DNA of 64,000 nt. Origin: Undaria pinnatifida. Taxonomy: Eukaryota > Sar > Phaeophyceae > Laminariales > Alariaceae. The DNA lies in the NCBI GenBank assembly GCA_012845835.1, contig JABAKD010000019.1, positions 12,665,344 to 12,729,343 of the forward strand. The letters run 5' to 3'. Below, in pieces: positions 44,948-55,360 of the stretch (position 1 is its first letter; each line of letters opens with the position of its first letter). The position numbers were made by a program, and so were the translations under genes. The notes under the pieces are model-generated. The model searched no databases. It was not told the DNA's origin and saw only the letters and a program-made list of their open reading frames with translations.

Positions 44948-47737
44948 GCTACTGCTACTGCTACTGCTACCTCGAAGTACTACAACTAGTACTACTACCA
45001 CTTCGAAGTACTACTACTGATGCTGCAACAGCACCTACTACCGCTCCTACTGCTACTACTACTCTCATCCACGCTACAACCAACCCTTCAACACTACACC
45101 GCTTACCGCCTCGATCCCCCGCTGCGGGAAACACTGGATTCCACCCTGCACCACTAGACTACACCGTTTGCCGTCTCCGCTTCCCCGACAACACCCTCGT
45201 AACGTAAACCCAGGTGACGAAGCTGTGCGACCTGGGCAGGGATGCTGTCGCATCCGTAGCATGGACTCAAAGAGGGACGCACTTAGCCGTGGGTACCAAC
45301 ACGGGGCTGGTGCAGATATGGGATACCGCCAAGTGCAAGAAGATTCGCACGATGTCGGGACACACTCAACGGCAAGTCGCTCGGGTCGGGAAGTAGAGTA
45401 CCTCAAGAGCCGGAAGCAAGGCTTGCAGATGTATGTTTTACTTTTCGTTTTTCTTGCTTTGGTTTTGTCTTCTCTCTCCCCGTTTTTGACGTTGGTATGA
45501 GCTTGTTGTGCCATTAACGGAATGGTGTTGCTATCGCAGCCGACCCCCCGAATACCTCACCACGCTTCGTGCTTGTGCTTGGTGCACGCCATGTCTTCCT
45601 GGTCGTTGAAAACCCGACGTGCTCCGTCCCGTCATCGTAGGCGGGCGAGGGCCTGTGGCGATTGATACCACTACGGCTATACATGAAATGAGTACCCCCC
45701 CCCCCCCCTGCCCCCCTGTCCTCGATAACCCCCCTTCCCCTACCCTCCCTTCCGATATTCGCCTGCCTCTCGTTATATAACTCCTCCTTGCAGTTTTTTT
45801 TGTTTCTCACGCATCTATTGACCATACAAGTTCCACTGCAACTGCATGATATGTGACCCAATCTCAAACGCAAATCGAAGGTGTCAAAATGCTGTGCCTG
45901 TACCGTGAGTCGTGCAGGGTCGGAGTATTGGAGTGCGCATTCGCTCCTGTCGGCAGTACGTACCCTATTGGAACGCCCTTCTTTTTTTCACTGCAACCCA
46001 ATCTTATGGCGATCAAATGGTCGCCCCTGCTAAAACATCCCGCCTTCACTTTGAAACCCAATCTGATCGCAATCAAGTGGTCACCCCTGTTGACACATCC
46101 CTTTATGATTTCGACTGAAACCCAATCTTATCGCAGTCAAGTGATCACGCCTGTTTGAAACATCTCTTACCCAATCAAATCGAACCAATCCCACCGCGTA
46201 CTACTGTACCGTGAATCGATCAGGGTCGACACGATGTCTCGGATTGCTCAGTCGCTCCTGACAAGAATACCCCCATTGGAACATCCCTTCTTTTTTCGCT
46301 CTGGAACAACATGTTATCGCAATAAAATGGCAATCCCTGTTGAAACATTCCTTTCAGGATTTCTTCTGAAACCCAATCTTATCGCAGTCAAATGGTCACA
46401 CACAACCCTGTTGGAACATCCCTTTTTTATTTTGCTCTGAAACCCAATAAAATCGAACCAATCCCACCTCATACTGCTGTACCGTGAATCGATCAGGGTC
46501 GGCACGATGTCTTGGAATGCTCACTCGTTAGCCTCTGGGAGTCGGGACAGGTTTATCTTTCTGCGAGATGTTCGAGCCTCGGAGCCTTTCACGCAGAAGC
46601 TCGTCGGACACAAGCAGGAAGTGAGATTCTTCTTTGCATGCATTTAAGAAATATACGTTATTTTTCTGTTTTGATCGGGGGGGGAGAGGGGAGGGGACGG
46701 GAGGGGACGGGAGGGGAGGGGAGGGGAGAGGAGGGGAGGGGAGAGGAGAGGAGGGGAGGGGGGGGGAGGGGAGGGGAGGGGGGGGGAGGGGGGGGGAGGG
46801 GGGGGGAGGGGAGGGGAGGGGAGGGGAGGGGAGGGGAGGGGAGGGGAGGGGAGGGGAGGGGAGGGGAGGGAGGGGAGGGGAGGGGAGGGGAGGGGAGGGG
46901 AGGGGAGGGGAGGGGAGGGGAGGGGAGGGGAGGGGAGGGGAGGGGAGGGGAGGGGAGGGGAGGGGAGGGGAGGGGAGGGGAGGGGGGGGGAGGGGAGGGG
47001 AGGGGAGGGGAGGGGAGGGGAGGGGGGAGGGGAGGGGAGGGGAGGGGAGGGGAGGGGAGGGGAGGGGAGGGGAGGGGAGGGGAGGGGAGGGGAGGGGAGG
47101 GGAGGGGAAGGGAGGGGAGGGGAGGAGGTACTCGTTTCGTTCATTGCCGTATGACCCTCGCATCCCTACAATTCCGAGAGAGGGCGTCGAGTTTTCACCG
47201 ACCAGGCAAACACCGCGTGCACCGAGCGCAAAGCGCCGTGAGATGTTGGGCAAGTCGCATGAAGGGGTGAGCTTTTTACTACGAACCATTTATTAGGCGA
47301 AATTTCGCACCTCGTGCGTGCTTTCTGGTATACTGGATGACAGCTTCGAATGAAAATTAATTATAGTAATTAGTTTGTTTTCACAGAGGGGGGCGAGACG
47401 CGGGTGATCTGCCATGGACCCATCTGGATAAGACGAAAGTGGGGAGACGGTATGTTCTTGTGACCACCCCCTGGTTGGCCCTCATTGTCGTATCCTCTCG
47501 TTCTGATTGGCCCCTGTTTTGTACCATTTTGTTCTGGTTGGCCCTTTTGTCATCTGTTTTGGTGCTATTGATTGTTACTGGTTGTCTGTTTTGCTTTGCC
47601 GTCTTTTTCCCTTCTTTTTTTTGTTTTCCAATTTTGTTTTTCTCCTTTTCGTTTGTTCTTCCTTCTTATTTTTTTCTTTTTTTTCTTTTTTTGTTGCTAT
47701 TGATTATTACTGGTTGTCTGTTTTGCTTTGCCCGCTT

Positions 47738-47768
<31 letters not shown>

Positions 47769-50700
47769 CCCTTTTTGTTAGCTGTTCCTTCTTCTTTATT
47801 TTGTTGCTATTGATTATTACTGGTTGTTTTGCTTTGCCCTATTTTCCCTTTTTTGTTCCAAACTTGTTTTTCCCTTTTCGTTTGTTCTTCCTTCTTATTC
47901 TTTTTTTTGTTGCTTTTGGTTATTACTGGTTGTTTTGCTTTGCCTTCTTTTCCCTTTTTTTTCCCAATTCTGTTTTTTCCTTATCGTTTGTTCTTCCTTG
48001 TTCTTTTTTTTTTCTTGCAGATGGTCCGGTGTTTGCTGGCTTGCGTACGTATATTTTACCCTCGTGTTCATCGCGGTTTTGGCAATGCGTGGCCAAATCA
48101 ACTTGCTGTATTTACAATGTGTATCTCTTGCCTCGTCGTTTGTCACCACAGCAATACCAGAGCTCGTCTCTTTAGGAGGCAGCGGCACGGACACAGGCTG
48201 TGCTGGACGTAGATGGGTGGAAATATCAGTTTAGTGTGAAGAACGCACACACTTTCTGCTGTCGTTCGATTATTTCTTGATGGGCTTTCGATCGGCCACT
48301 GCGTTGGTTCGATTGTGATTGGCCAGGTGTGCGGATTGAAGTGGTCGTTCGATGACAAGCAGCTAGCCTCGGGCGGCAACGACAACAAGCTGCTCATCTG
48401 GAATGCCCACTCCACATCGCCGGTGAGATGCAGTAACAATTTCTAGAACTAAAGAGAGGGGGAGGGAGGGGGGGTATAGGCTCTTCTCATCTGGGATGTC
48501 CACCCCACCCCCCCCCAAAAGAAAATGCGGATTTTTCAAGAAGGGGAGGCGGGGGAGGGGGGCGAGGCGGGGGGAGGGGGATAGTGGAGGGGGAAGGGGG
48601 GGGGCAGGGGTTGTACTTATTCATGCATAGCCTTTTACGTCTCGCATTTCTTCAACGCCGGGACGGAGCATGTCGGGTTTTCGCCGACCTGGCAGACATG
48701 CGTGCATCAAGCGCGAAGCACCGCGAGGTGAGTCGTGTAACGAGTGAGCTGCATCTTGCTAAAGAGCCGCTTGTGAGGCGGACGGACTTCTGTACCTGCA
48801 CCACACCGCATCACACCGCACTACATCACGTCACGTGGCGCAACGTCACTTCACGTCACTTCACGTCACGCCACATCACGTCACGTCACTTCACTACACT
48901 TCACTTCCCGTCCCGTCACGTCACGTCACGTCTCGTCACGTCACGTCACGTCACGTCTCATCACAGCACGCACCACGTCACACAAAAAAACATCACGTCA
49001 CGTCACCTCACAACCACACCACATCAAACAACACTACATGTCACATCACGTCACAACCACACCACACCACACCACACCACACCACGCCACACCACACCAC
49101 ACCACACCACACCACACCACACCACACCACACCACACCACACCACACCACACCACACCACACCACACCACACCACACCACACCACACCACACCACACCAC
49201 ACCACACCACACCACACAACGCCACGCCACTCCACACCGAACCACACCGTATACCACATTTGGAGCCTTCTTTCTGACGATGGACTATTATTTGCTTACG
49301 GGCGATGAGTTCAAACGAGAACAACAATGGCAACGCTTACTTGGGGTACTGGGTATCGTACCTCATATCGTACCTCATATCGCACCTCATATCATACCTC
49401 TTGTCATACCTCATATCATACCTCATATCATACCTCATATCGTACCTCATATCATACCTCATATCATACCTCATATCATACCTCATATCGTACCTCATAT
49501 CATACCTCATATCATACCTCATACCATATCTCGCCGCGGAAACCGCTGTTTGTCCCTGGCGTTGAAATCGATCGATACCATATCTTTCCGATGCTTGTTT
49601 GCTCCTGTTCGCATCTCGCCGCCTTCCTCTCATCGGCCCAGGTGTTGCGCTTCACCGGGCACACGGCCGCGAAAATCGCGTGGAGTCCTCACGCACGTGT
49701 AGTATTTGTCTAGCCATAACCATATACTGGTACTTAATATCGTGCTATTCGTATAGTCTACATGCAATTTTCTTGCCGCTTTCCGCTGGTTGACATAACC
49801 GTGTTTTCCAACTTGTACCTCTTCGTATCCCGCCGCGTTCCGCTGATTGATTGGCCCAGGTGTTGCGGTTCAGCGAACACACGGCCGCGGTGAAGGCGAT
49901 CGCGTGGAGTCCTCACCAACATGGCATTCTCGCTTCGGGGGGCGGGACAGCGGACCGCTGTATCCGGTTCTGCAACAGCCAGACCTCGGCTAGGCTAAAC
50001 TGTATCGATACCGGTTCGCAGGTGCGTGCGTTTTTTGTTTCATTTTTTTTGTGCTTGTTTTGTTGTTGTTGTTTTTATGTTTTTGGGTTTGATTTCTCAG
50101 TTTTGGTGCGCGCGTGCGTGTATTTGCGTTCATGGAATACTTCGAAGTATGTATGTTGGTGTTTTGGGTGTTTGTTCCTTTGCTTGCTTGCTGGCGTGCT
50201 GGCTTGTTTTGCTTGTCTCACTACCTCTGGCTATCTGCCTGTCTGCCAATCTATCTGTCTGTTTGTCTGCCTTAGCTAGCTGCCTGGCTGGCTACCTAAC
50301 TAACTGCCTGGCCGGTCGGTGTTTTTTTGGTCGGTTCCTCGTATTTTTTTGGTGCTTGTTTTTTGTCTTGTTTATATGTATGCACGCTTACTTGCACTGT
50401 TCCCCTTACACCCCCCCCCCCCCCCAAATGCTGAAAAGGTTTGCAACCTGATGTGGTCGAAGAATATCAACGAGATCGTCAGCACGCACGGGTACTCCCT
50501 GAACCAGATTATCGTGTGGCGATATCCAAGCATGACTAAGGTCACCACCTTAACGGGACACACGATGAGGTAACAACACGAGGTGTAAGGTGTCACAGCG
50601 ATGGTACTAACAATGCGTTCTTTGTGTATACACACCAATGAAGTAGTTAATTTGGTGATTTTGGGTATATAGTAGGTTGTAGACACCTGATTCCGTAGCA

Positions 50701-51586
50701 TCGCCCCACCCCACCCTCGACCTCCTCCACTTTCCTGCTCGCTATGTTTGCATTTGGTTTGTATGTGTTTTTGGTTTGTTTTGTTTTGGGGTGTTTCTTG
50801 TACCTGTGTCCATCGTCAAACGTCGTGTTTATGTAATCCCCCCCCCCCTGTAAAACATGCCAGTCACTGCGTGAGCTAGACAACCAGGGTACCGTTTTTT
50901 TCTTTCTTTTTTTGGCGGTCACCATGATGGTTATCGAGTTCGATCATATTGTGCGGGGTGCAGAACCCTAACTCCGCACAAGGGGAATGATCGCATCACG
51001 TAGTGTGAATATGGTAAGGCACCCACGAGGCAGTTACATAGCAACACCCATTGCTGTCTTTGGAGTGGCCACACCAGAAAGCAAAGTAACTCATTGGCGC
51101 TGTCACCCATAAGCAAGAAAGTAGGCACGACAAGGTGCCGAAGTCCGTCTTACGAACGGTTTTTGGAAAGATGCAGTTCACTCTCCATGCGACTTGCCGA
51201 ACACCTCACGGCGATTCGCGCTTGGTGCAAGCAACGTCTGCCTGGTTGGTGAACACCCGACGTGCTCCGTCCCGGCATAGTAGGGAGGCGAGGGACTATG
51301 GTCATACGACTACGGCCATGCACAAACTGAGTACACCCCCCCCACCCCCTACCCCCTACCTACCCTCCCCTCCTGCCTTCGCTATTTTTGTCCTTATGTG
51401 TTTTAATTTGGTGTGTGTTCGTGTTTTAGGGTGTTGTACCTGGCCATGTCTCCGGACGGCCAGACAATCGTTACGGGCGCTGGCGACGAAACTCTCCGAT
51501 TCTGGAACGCGTTTCCCGGCCCCAAAAGCAGGGAAGGTTCGGGCTCGGCGGGCCTGCTCTTCCCAGCGGGCGCGGGTATTCGATGA
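40111..51586 (+). CDS. FZR1: Cdh1/Fizzy-related (CCS52) activator of the APC/C, 9 exons
   Basis: Substrate-recruiting coactivator of the anaphase-promoting complex. Exons: 40111-41717, 42108-42233, 43706-43828, 45214-45371, 46497-46620, 48327-48422, 49860-50021, 50439-50569, 51430-51586. About 894 aa if a one-base frame break in exon 1 is discounted. The C-box DRFIPAR lies at residues 295-301 (40993-41013). The conserved [11 protein letters not shown] block is near 41540. KIPKIPFK precedes the propeller, and seven WD40 blades follow ([52 protein letters not shown]). The protein ends in Ile-Arg, the tail that docks on the APC/C. These features favour Cdh1 over Cdc20. The 290-residue low-complexity N-terminus is far longer than usual (the C-box is near residue 45 in animals). 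Start chosen at the first ATG after repeat DNA; the frame stays open upstream. Intron 4 is GC-AG. An AATAAA lies at 51978. Confidence 0.95.
41352..41395 (+). other. FZR1: Poly(G) tract holding the Cdh1 exon 1 frame break
   Basis: G runs of about 12 and 16 bases separated by single C. The C-box side is read in one frame, the [10 protein letters not shown] side in another, so one base is missing (or two extra) somewhere here. It is most easily explained by homopolymer length error in sequencing. Confidence 0.75.
43865..44255. repeat. 75-bp tandem repeat with inverted final unit, Cdh1 intron 3
   Basis: Four units of GCTACGGTAGGGGGG, TACCCCCAATTTTCACTCCC, GGGTCAAAGCCAAAAAAGGG and TATACCTCT. A last unit at 44205-44255 is reversed (GGCTTTGACCCGGGAGTGAA). 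The opposed units can form a stem of about 50 bp in the transcript. Confidence 0.8.
44327..44600 (-). repeat. Two decayed poly(A) retroposon copies with internal 36-bp repeats
   Basis: Poly(T) at 44330-44350 and again at 44514-44535 each start a copy (CATCCGGCGGATGGGGAAA; TCCTCCTGGGGATCCGGG). In the first, CGCGTCGTGTGTCAATTTAA occurs three times in tandem. Confidence 0.7.
44885..44990. repeat. (ACT)n and (GCTACT)n microsatellite
   Basis: About 20 ACT units followed by CTACTGCTACTGCTAC. It lies in Cdh1 intron 3 and creates Leu-rich and Tyr-rich open frames that are not genes. Confidence 0.85.
45372..45377 (+). other. FZR1: Non-canonical GC splice donor of Cdh1 intron 4
   Basis: The exon ends CAACG and the intron opens GCAAGT, the usual consensus of GC-AG introns. 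Joining to the acceptor at 46496 restores an Arg codon and gives [12 protein letters not shown], colinear with Cdh1 proteins. The nearby GT dinucleotides (45376, 45385) give the wrong phase. Confidence 0.8.
45555..45715 (-). repeat. Poly(G)-bounded dispersed repeat, Cdh1 intron 4
   Basis: Inverted copy: CTTGGTGCACGCCATGTC, GAAAACCCGACGTGCTCCGT, ATGAAATGAGTAC and a closing C run of 14 (poly(G) on the other strand). Confidence 0.75.
45890..46496 (+). repeat. FZR1: Tandem repeats carrying decoy copies of the exon 5 acceptor
   Basis: Three copies of CTGTACCGTGA(A/G)TCG(A/T) (G/T)CAG|GGTCG end at 45917, 46223 and 46496. Only the last leads into the real exon. The first two continue as degenerate exon sequence ([19 protein letters not shown] versus [11 protein letters not shown]). 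Between them, units of about 50 bp (CAATCTTATCGCAGTCAA, GGTCACCCCTGTTG) repeat. Confidence 0.75.
46675..47128. repeat. (GGGGA)n pentanucleotide array, Cdh1 intron 5
   Basis: About 450 bp of almost pure GGGGA with occasional longer G runs. Open frames of over 200 codons on both strands (Gly/Glu/Arg or Pro/Ser/Leu) are artefacts. The transcribed strand is G-rich, so RNA or DNA quadruplexes are likely. Confidence 0.95.
47125..47345 (+). repeat. Poly(G)-bounded dispersed repeat, Cdh1 intron 5
   Basis: Directly abuts the GGGGA array: GGTACTCGTTTCG, TGACCCTCGCATCCC, GAGTTTTCACCGACCAGGCA, CGCGTGCACCGAGCGC, CACCTCGTGCGTGC. Confidence 0.75.
48585..48805 (+). repeat. Poly(G)-bounded dispersed repeat, Cdh1 intron 6
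   Basis: Starts at a G-rich run (48585-48605), then TGTACTTATTC, CGGGACGGAGCATGTCGGGT, TTTCGCCGACCTGGCAGAC, AAGCGCGAAGCACCGCGAGG, GAGGCGGACGGACTTC. The next 250 bp are CACGTCACTTCACGTCAC-type simple repeat. Confidence 0.75.
49050..49535. repeat. (ACCAC)n and CTCATATCATAC arrays, Cdh1 intron 6
   Basis: About 33 units of ACCAC at 49053-49216, then about 14 units of the 12-mer CTCATATCATAC/CTCATATCGTAC at 49360-49530. Both create long repetitive open frames without coding meaning. Confidence 0.9.
49642..49713 (+). pseudogene. FZR1: Decayed duplicate of Cdh1 exon 7
   Basis: After an intact acceptor (GGCCCAG) the sequence reads [18 protein letters not shown], then loses similarity and meets a stop. 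The real exon, 218 bp downstream, reads [20 protein letters not shown] after the same acceptor. The copy lacks two codons and the whole rest of the exon. Confidence 0.8.
51185..51350 (-). repeat. Poly(G)-bounded dispersed repeat, Cdh1 intron 8
   Basis: Inverted copy: CGCGCTTGGTGCAAGCAACG, GTGAACACCCGACGTGCTCC, CCGGCATAGTAGGGAGGCG, AAACTGAGTAC, then a C run. Confidence 0.75.
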
Positions 51587-52184
51587 CCGTTTGAAAGTAG
51601 TGGATGTTCGATGGCCATTCGAAGGTAGGGGGAGGTTGTGTTGCCGTTCCTTTCGATGACGGTTCGAGAGGGGGAGGTAAGGGGAGTGTGATGGATCGCC
51701 GTGCGGGCATAGGGGGAGGGTACCTGTTTCGGCTGTCTGCATATAGTGCTCCAGGGCTGCAGCAGCAGGCAGTCAGCAGCAGCAGGCAGTCAGCAGCAGC
51801 AGCAGCAGCATCAGCAGCTGCAGCAGCAGGCCGTCAGCGACCTCGACAACCTTCCCTCTTTCTCTTTCAACTTCTTCCTCTGTCTCTCTTTGTCTCTTCT
51901 GGAAGAGGGGGGGGGAGGGTGTTTCCCAACCCCTAACGCGGCTTATTCGAGGATCAATCAAGCTGGACGTACATAGAAATAAAGGCCATCGGTGTATTCA
52001 TATGAGTAACAAAACGGTCTTTACATTTCCGTTCGGAGTGGTATATGTTCTGGTGCTGTTTTGTCAACGTTTTCATGTTTTTGTTTTTTGTTTGTTTATA
52101 TCTTTGACGCACAGCGTCGCTACGATTGTTGTGGACGCAATATTTTTTCTGTCTCCGAGTGTATGCATCCACGCGATCGCCCAA

Positions 52185-52390
52185 AGTTGGCGTTTTCGAG
52201 GGACGGGTGTACTCATTTCACGCATAGTCGTAGTCGTATTATGACCATGGACCCTCGCATCCTTACAATGCCGATATGGAGTACGTCGGGTTTTCACCGA
52301 CCAGGCAGACATAGCGTGCATCATGCGCGAAGTTCCGTGAGGTGTACGGCAAGTCGCGTGAAGGTTGCGCTAGGAGGGGGGGCGGGGGGG
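52185..52390 (+). repeat. Poly(G)-bounded dispersed repeat downstream of Cdh1
   Basis: GTGTACTCATTTCACGCATA, CCATGGACCCTCGCATCC, GAGTACGTCGGGTTTTCACC, GACCAGGCAGACATAGCGTG and GTTCCGTGAGGTGT, followed by a G run at 52374-52392. Confidence 0.75.
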
Positions 52391-55329
52391 AGGGAGGGTG
52401 CTGGAGGAACATGTCCCCCTCCGATGGTTTCGCGTTTGTTTCACTCAAGCTCAAGCGGTAGGCGGCGCTTTGCCGCAGTGTATCGAGACGCCTTCCATCT
52501 CGTATGAACGCTAATTTTTTGGCGCCGGTTTCTGTGTGCTTGTGCAAGCAGGTGTCGGGTACTTGTGAAGATGTTGGATATTGATTACGTTGTGCTGGCG
52601 CTGGATGTTGATCATATATAGACTGGCGGGGGAGGGGGGGGGGGGCGGGGGTAGCCGCCCCCCCCCCCCCTCCGTCGGCCCCCCGCCAGCGGGCACGGTA
52701 CAACTTCGGGTCTTTGTTCAATCAAGAGCGCTTTCTTTGTTCTGAGGTCAGTCAAAGTAGGGGGTGTTTTATTTTAAGCATGTTTGTTTAGGCGGTATCT
52801 GTTCTGTTGGTTGGTGTTCCATCTAGTGGCAGGCGTTTTTTTTTTCGCGGGCGCGAAGGTTCGGTGCTCTTATTGTGTACGTTTCGACCGGGGGTTGCCT
52901 GCAGTGGTTTGGGTTGATTATTGTGGGCGTGATACCAACAGCCTCCTCATTTATCACTGCCATACCCACGTGTTTAGGAAATATGGTTCCATGGAGCAAA
53001 TAAAGGGTAGAGAGGTCTCTATTGACTATTCAGGCATATTTTCTGGTGTGAGTGATTTGATTGGTCGGACGGACGGACGGACGGACGGACGGACCAACAC
53101 GAAAATTATTTTCTTCTTTTTTCCGTTTCAGAGGTATGTGCCCCCACCTCCACGCACGCTCCCTCCTCTATCTACCACCGGGTATATTAATATATTTGGG
53201 TATGTTAATGTCTTCAACCGGGTATGTTAGTTGTCGGTTCGTTCTGTTGAAGGTCACCGGCCATTTTGCGAAGCTCTCTGATCTCCTCTTGAAACGAGGA
53301 TGTCACGTGTCCCTTTGCAAAGATTTTTGGGCTGGAGCTATGGAATGAAATACGTATGGACGTCAAACTGTGTCCTATTGGGAAGATTAGATTTTTGGCC
53401 CGGAGATATTAAAATGTGGACGCCAAGTGTCTTTTTGCCAAGACTTTCGGCCGGCTGCTACTGACGTGAGGACGTTGTCGTCGTCACTTCGCCAAGATTT
53501 AGGTCTGCTACTATTCATTCGTATTGAAATGAGAACGCGTCTCTTTTTTGTGTGTGTGATTTTTTAGGCGAGGCAACGATCATATATTGTATGTTACTCG
53601 TTCCTTTTTGTACCGTATTGTACCGTGTTGTTTGTCGCAGGCTTTAGCGTTCTTGTACTAATGGTGGTCATAGTCCACCTTACCTTGTTGCGTTTTTTTT
53701 CACGAGGATTTGTGCATTTTTTTTTCATGTATTATGGTCCCGTAGGAGGTTGCCCGCGTGTTGAGGGGGAGGCGGGGCCGGGGCGGGGGCGGGGGGGACC
53801 GGGATATGGGGTTGTGGTGGAAGTGGGAGCTGGGTACAGTGGGCATGAGGGTTGGGGTGCAATTTTACACAGCTCATCGGTGTAAGTTGGAATATCGGAT
53901 ACCCCCATTGGATCAGACGTATATATAATTCTACTACGTATCAGGGTACGCCTGCGTAACAGAGTCGCTCGAAGTCGATTTTTAGAATCGAGTTTTTGAA
54001 ATTGATTGTTGACTTGCGTTGGTCGCTCGAGCTCGATCGTACGGAAGAAGATAGGATGGGCGTAGGGGGGAGGAGGGGGGGGGGCGAGTTGGTTCAACAA
54101 ACAGCGGTCGGTTGAAAGACAGACAGCGAGGAATCTAGGCAAGAGAAAGCTAGGCAGAATAATGCTAGGCAAGTGAACGCTATGGAGAAAGCTAAGCAAC
54201 GTGTATGATTCCCCACAAAGAGATGAAGAGTCAGCTGGCGGCCGGCACCGGCAGCGACCGGCTGCAGCAGGAGTAGCAAGAGCAGGAGCAGGAGCAGCAG
54301 CATGAGTAGCTGCAGGAGCGGCAATCGTACTGTACCAGTAATATATTTTGTCGTGTGCCATTCACGCCTAAGGGCCTGCTGTACGCAGTTCTCAGCTTTC
54401 TCCTTGTCATTTTTTCTTGTTGGGCCCCTGATTATTATGTAGAATGTGGTTGTTGTGCCTGCGCAATATAGATTCGGTAGGTATAGGTACTGGGTGAGTT
54501 GGTACTGTTAGAAGAGATACGCATCGAGCTTTGCTGAAATTTCGTTGATGGGTTGATGGATTTGATTGGTTGATTGACTGATTGGTTGATTGTGTTGGTT
54601 GGTTGATTTGGTTGACGGGGTGCTTGATTGATGGATGTGATTGGTTGATACGATTTGGTTTGATTTTATTGGTTTGTTGGTTGATCGATTTCGTTGATGA
54701 ATGCATGGTGGGTGGCTCGCTTTTGCCTTATAACCTACGAGCACAGCACAAAGGAGAAAATCGTTACTAGTACGTGTTATATGGTCCAACGCGCGGACGG
54801 ATGGATGATGCCTTGTCAGCCTAGAGCCACAGCATCGCTGAAACACCCAGCTAGGTGATCACCCAGCAGATGACGTGAATAGAAAGACATTTTGGAGACA
54901 TTGTTCCTTAGGTTGTGTTTGAGACCGCTGTGTTCGGTTCCAAGGAGCAGCTGCGTGAGCAGATGAGCAGTACACAGAGTCCACTGCCGGCCACCTCATA
55001 AGACCGAGCTCCATGATACTCACCCTGATATTTTGGAGGAATGAGACGTTCGGGGGGGGTATATATTAGAAATTAGTGTGGAACACATCCTTTCTCAAAC
55101 AACGAATCTAGCCTGGCTCAGAGCCAATATATTCCTGTTGCTCATTAGCAATTCGGCATTGTATCCGTTATCCCCGCTGCATAATCCATACCCCCAGCTG
55201 TGGAACCCGGGGGTGGGTATACTTAGGATGTCCCGCGATGATCAAATTTTGCACAAAAGCGAGGGGTCGTGTTGGGCTAAAAAAACACCCGTGATAACCG
55301 ATGATTGACAATGACGGACTGAGGATTGC

Positions 55330-55360
<31 letters not shown>

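Noticed and set aside
44628-45207. Leu-rich and Tyr-rich frames
   Set aside because: Arise from (ACT)n and (GCT)n microsatellites in Cdh1 intron 3.
45376-45386. GT donors after the WD exon at 45214
   Set aside because: Both give phase 0 whereas the next exon needs two bases carried over; only the GC donor at 45372 fits.
46512-47296. Open frames of over 200 codons on both strands
   Set aside because: Produced by the GGGGA pentanucleotide array; the composition is pure repeat and only the first 109 bases overlap the real Cdh1 exon 5.
48584-49702. 372-codon frame rich in Thr-His and Ile-Pro-His
   Set aside because: Created by the ACCAC and CTCATATCATAC arrays inside Cdh1 intron 6.
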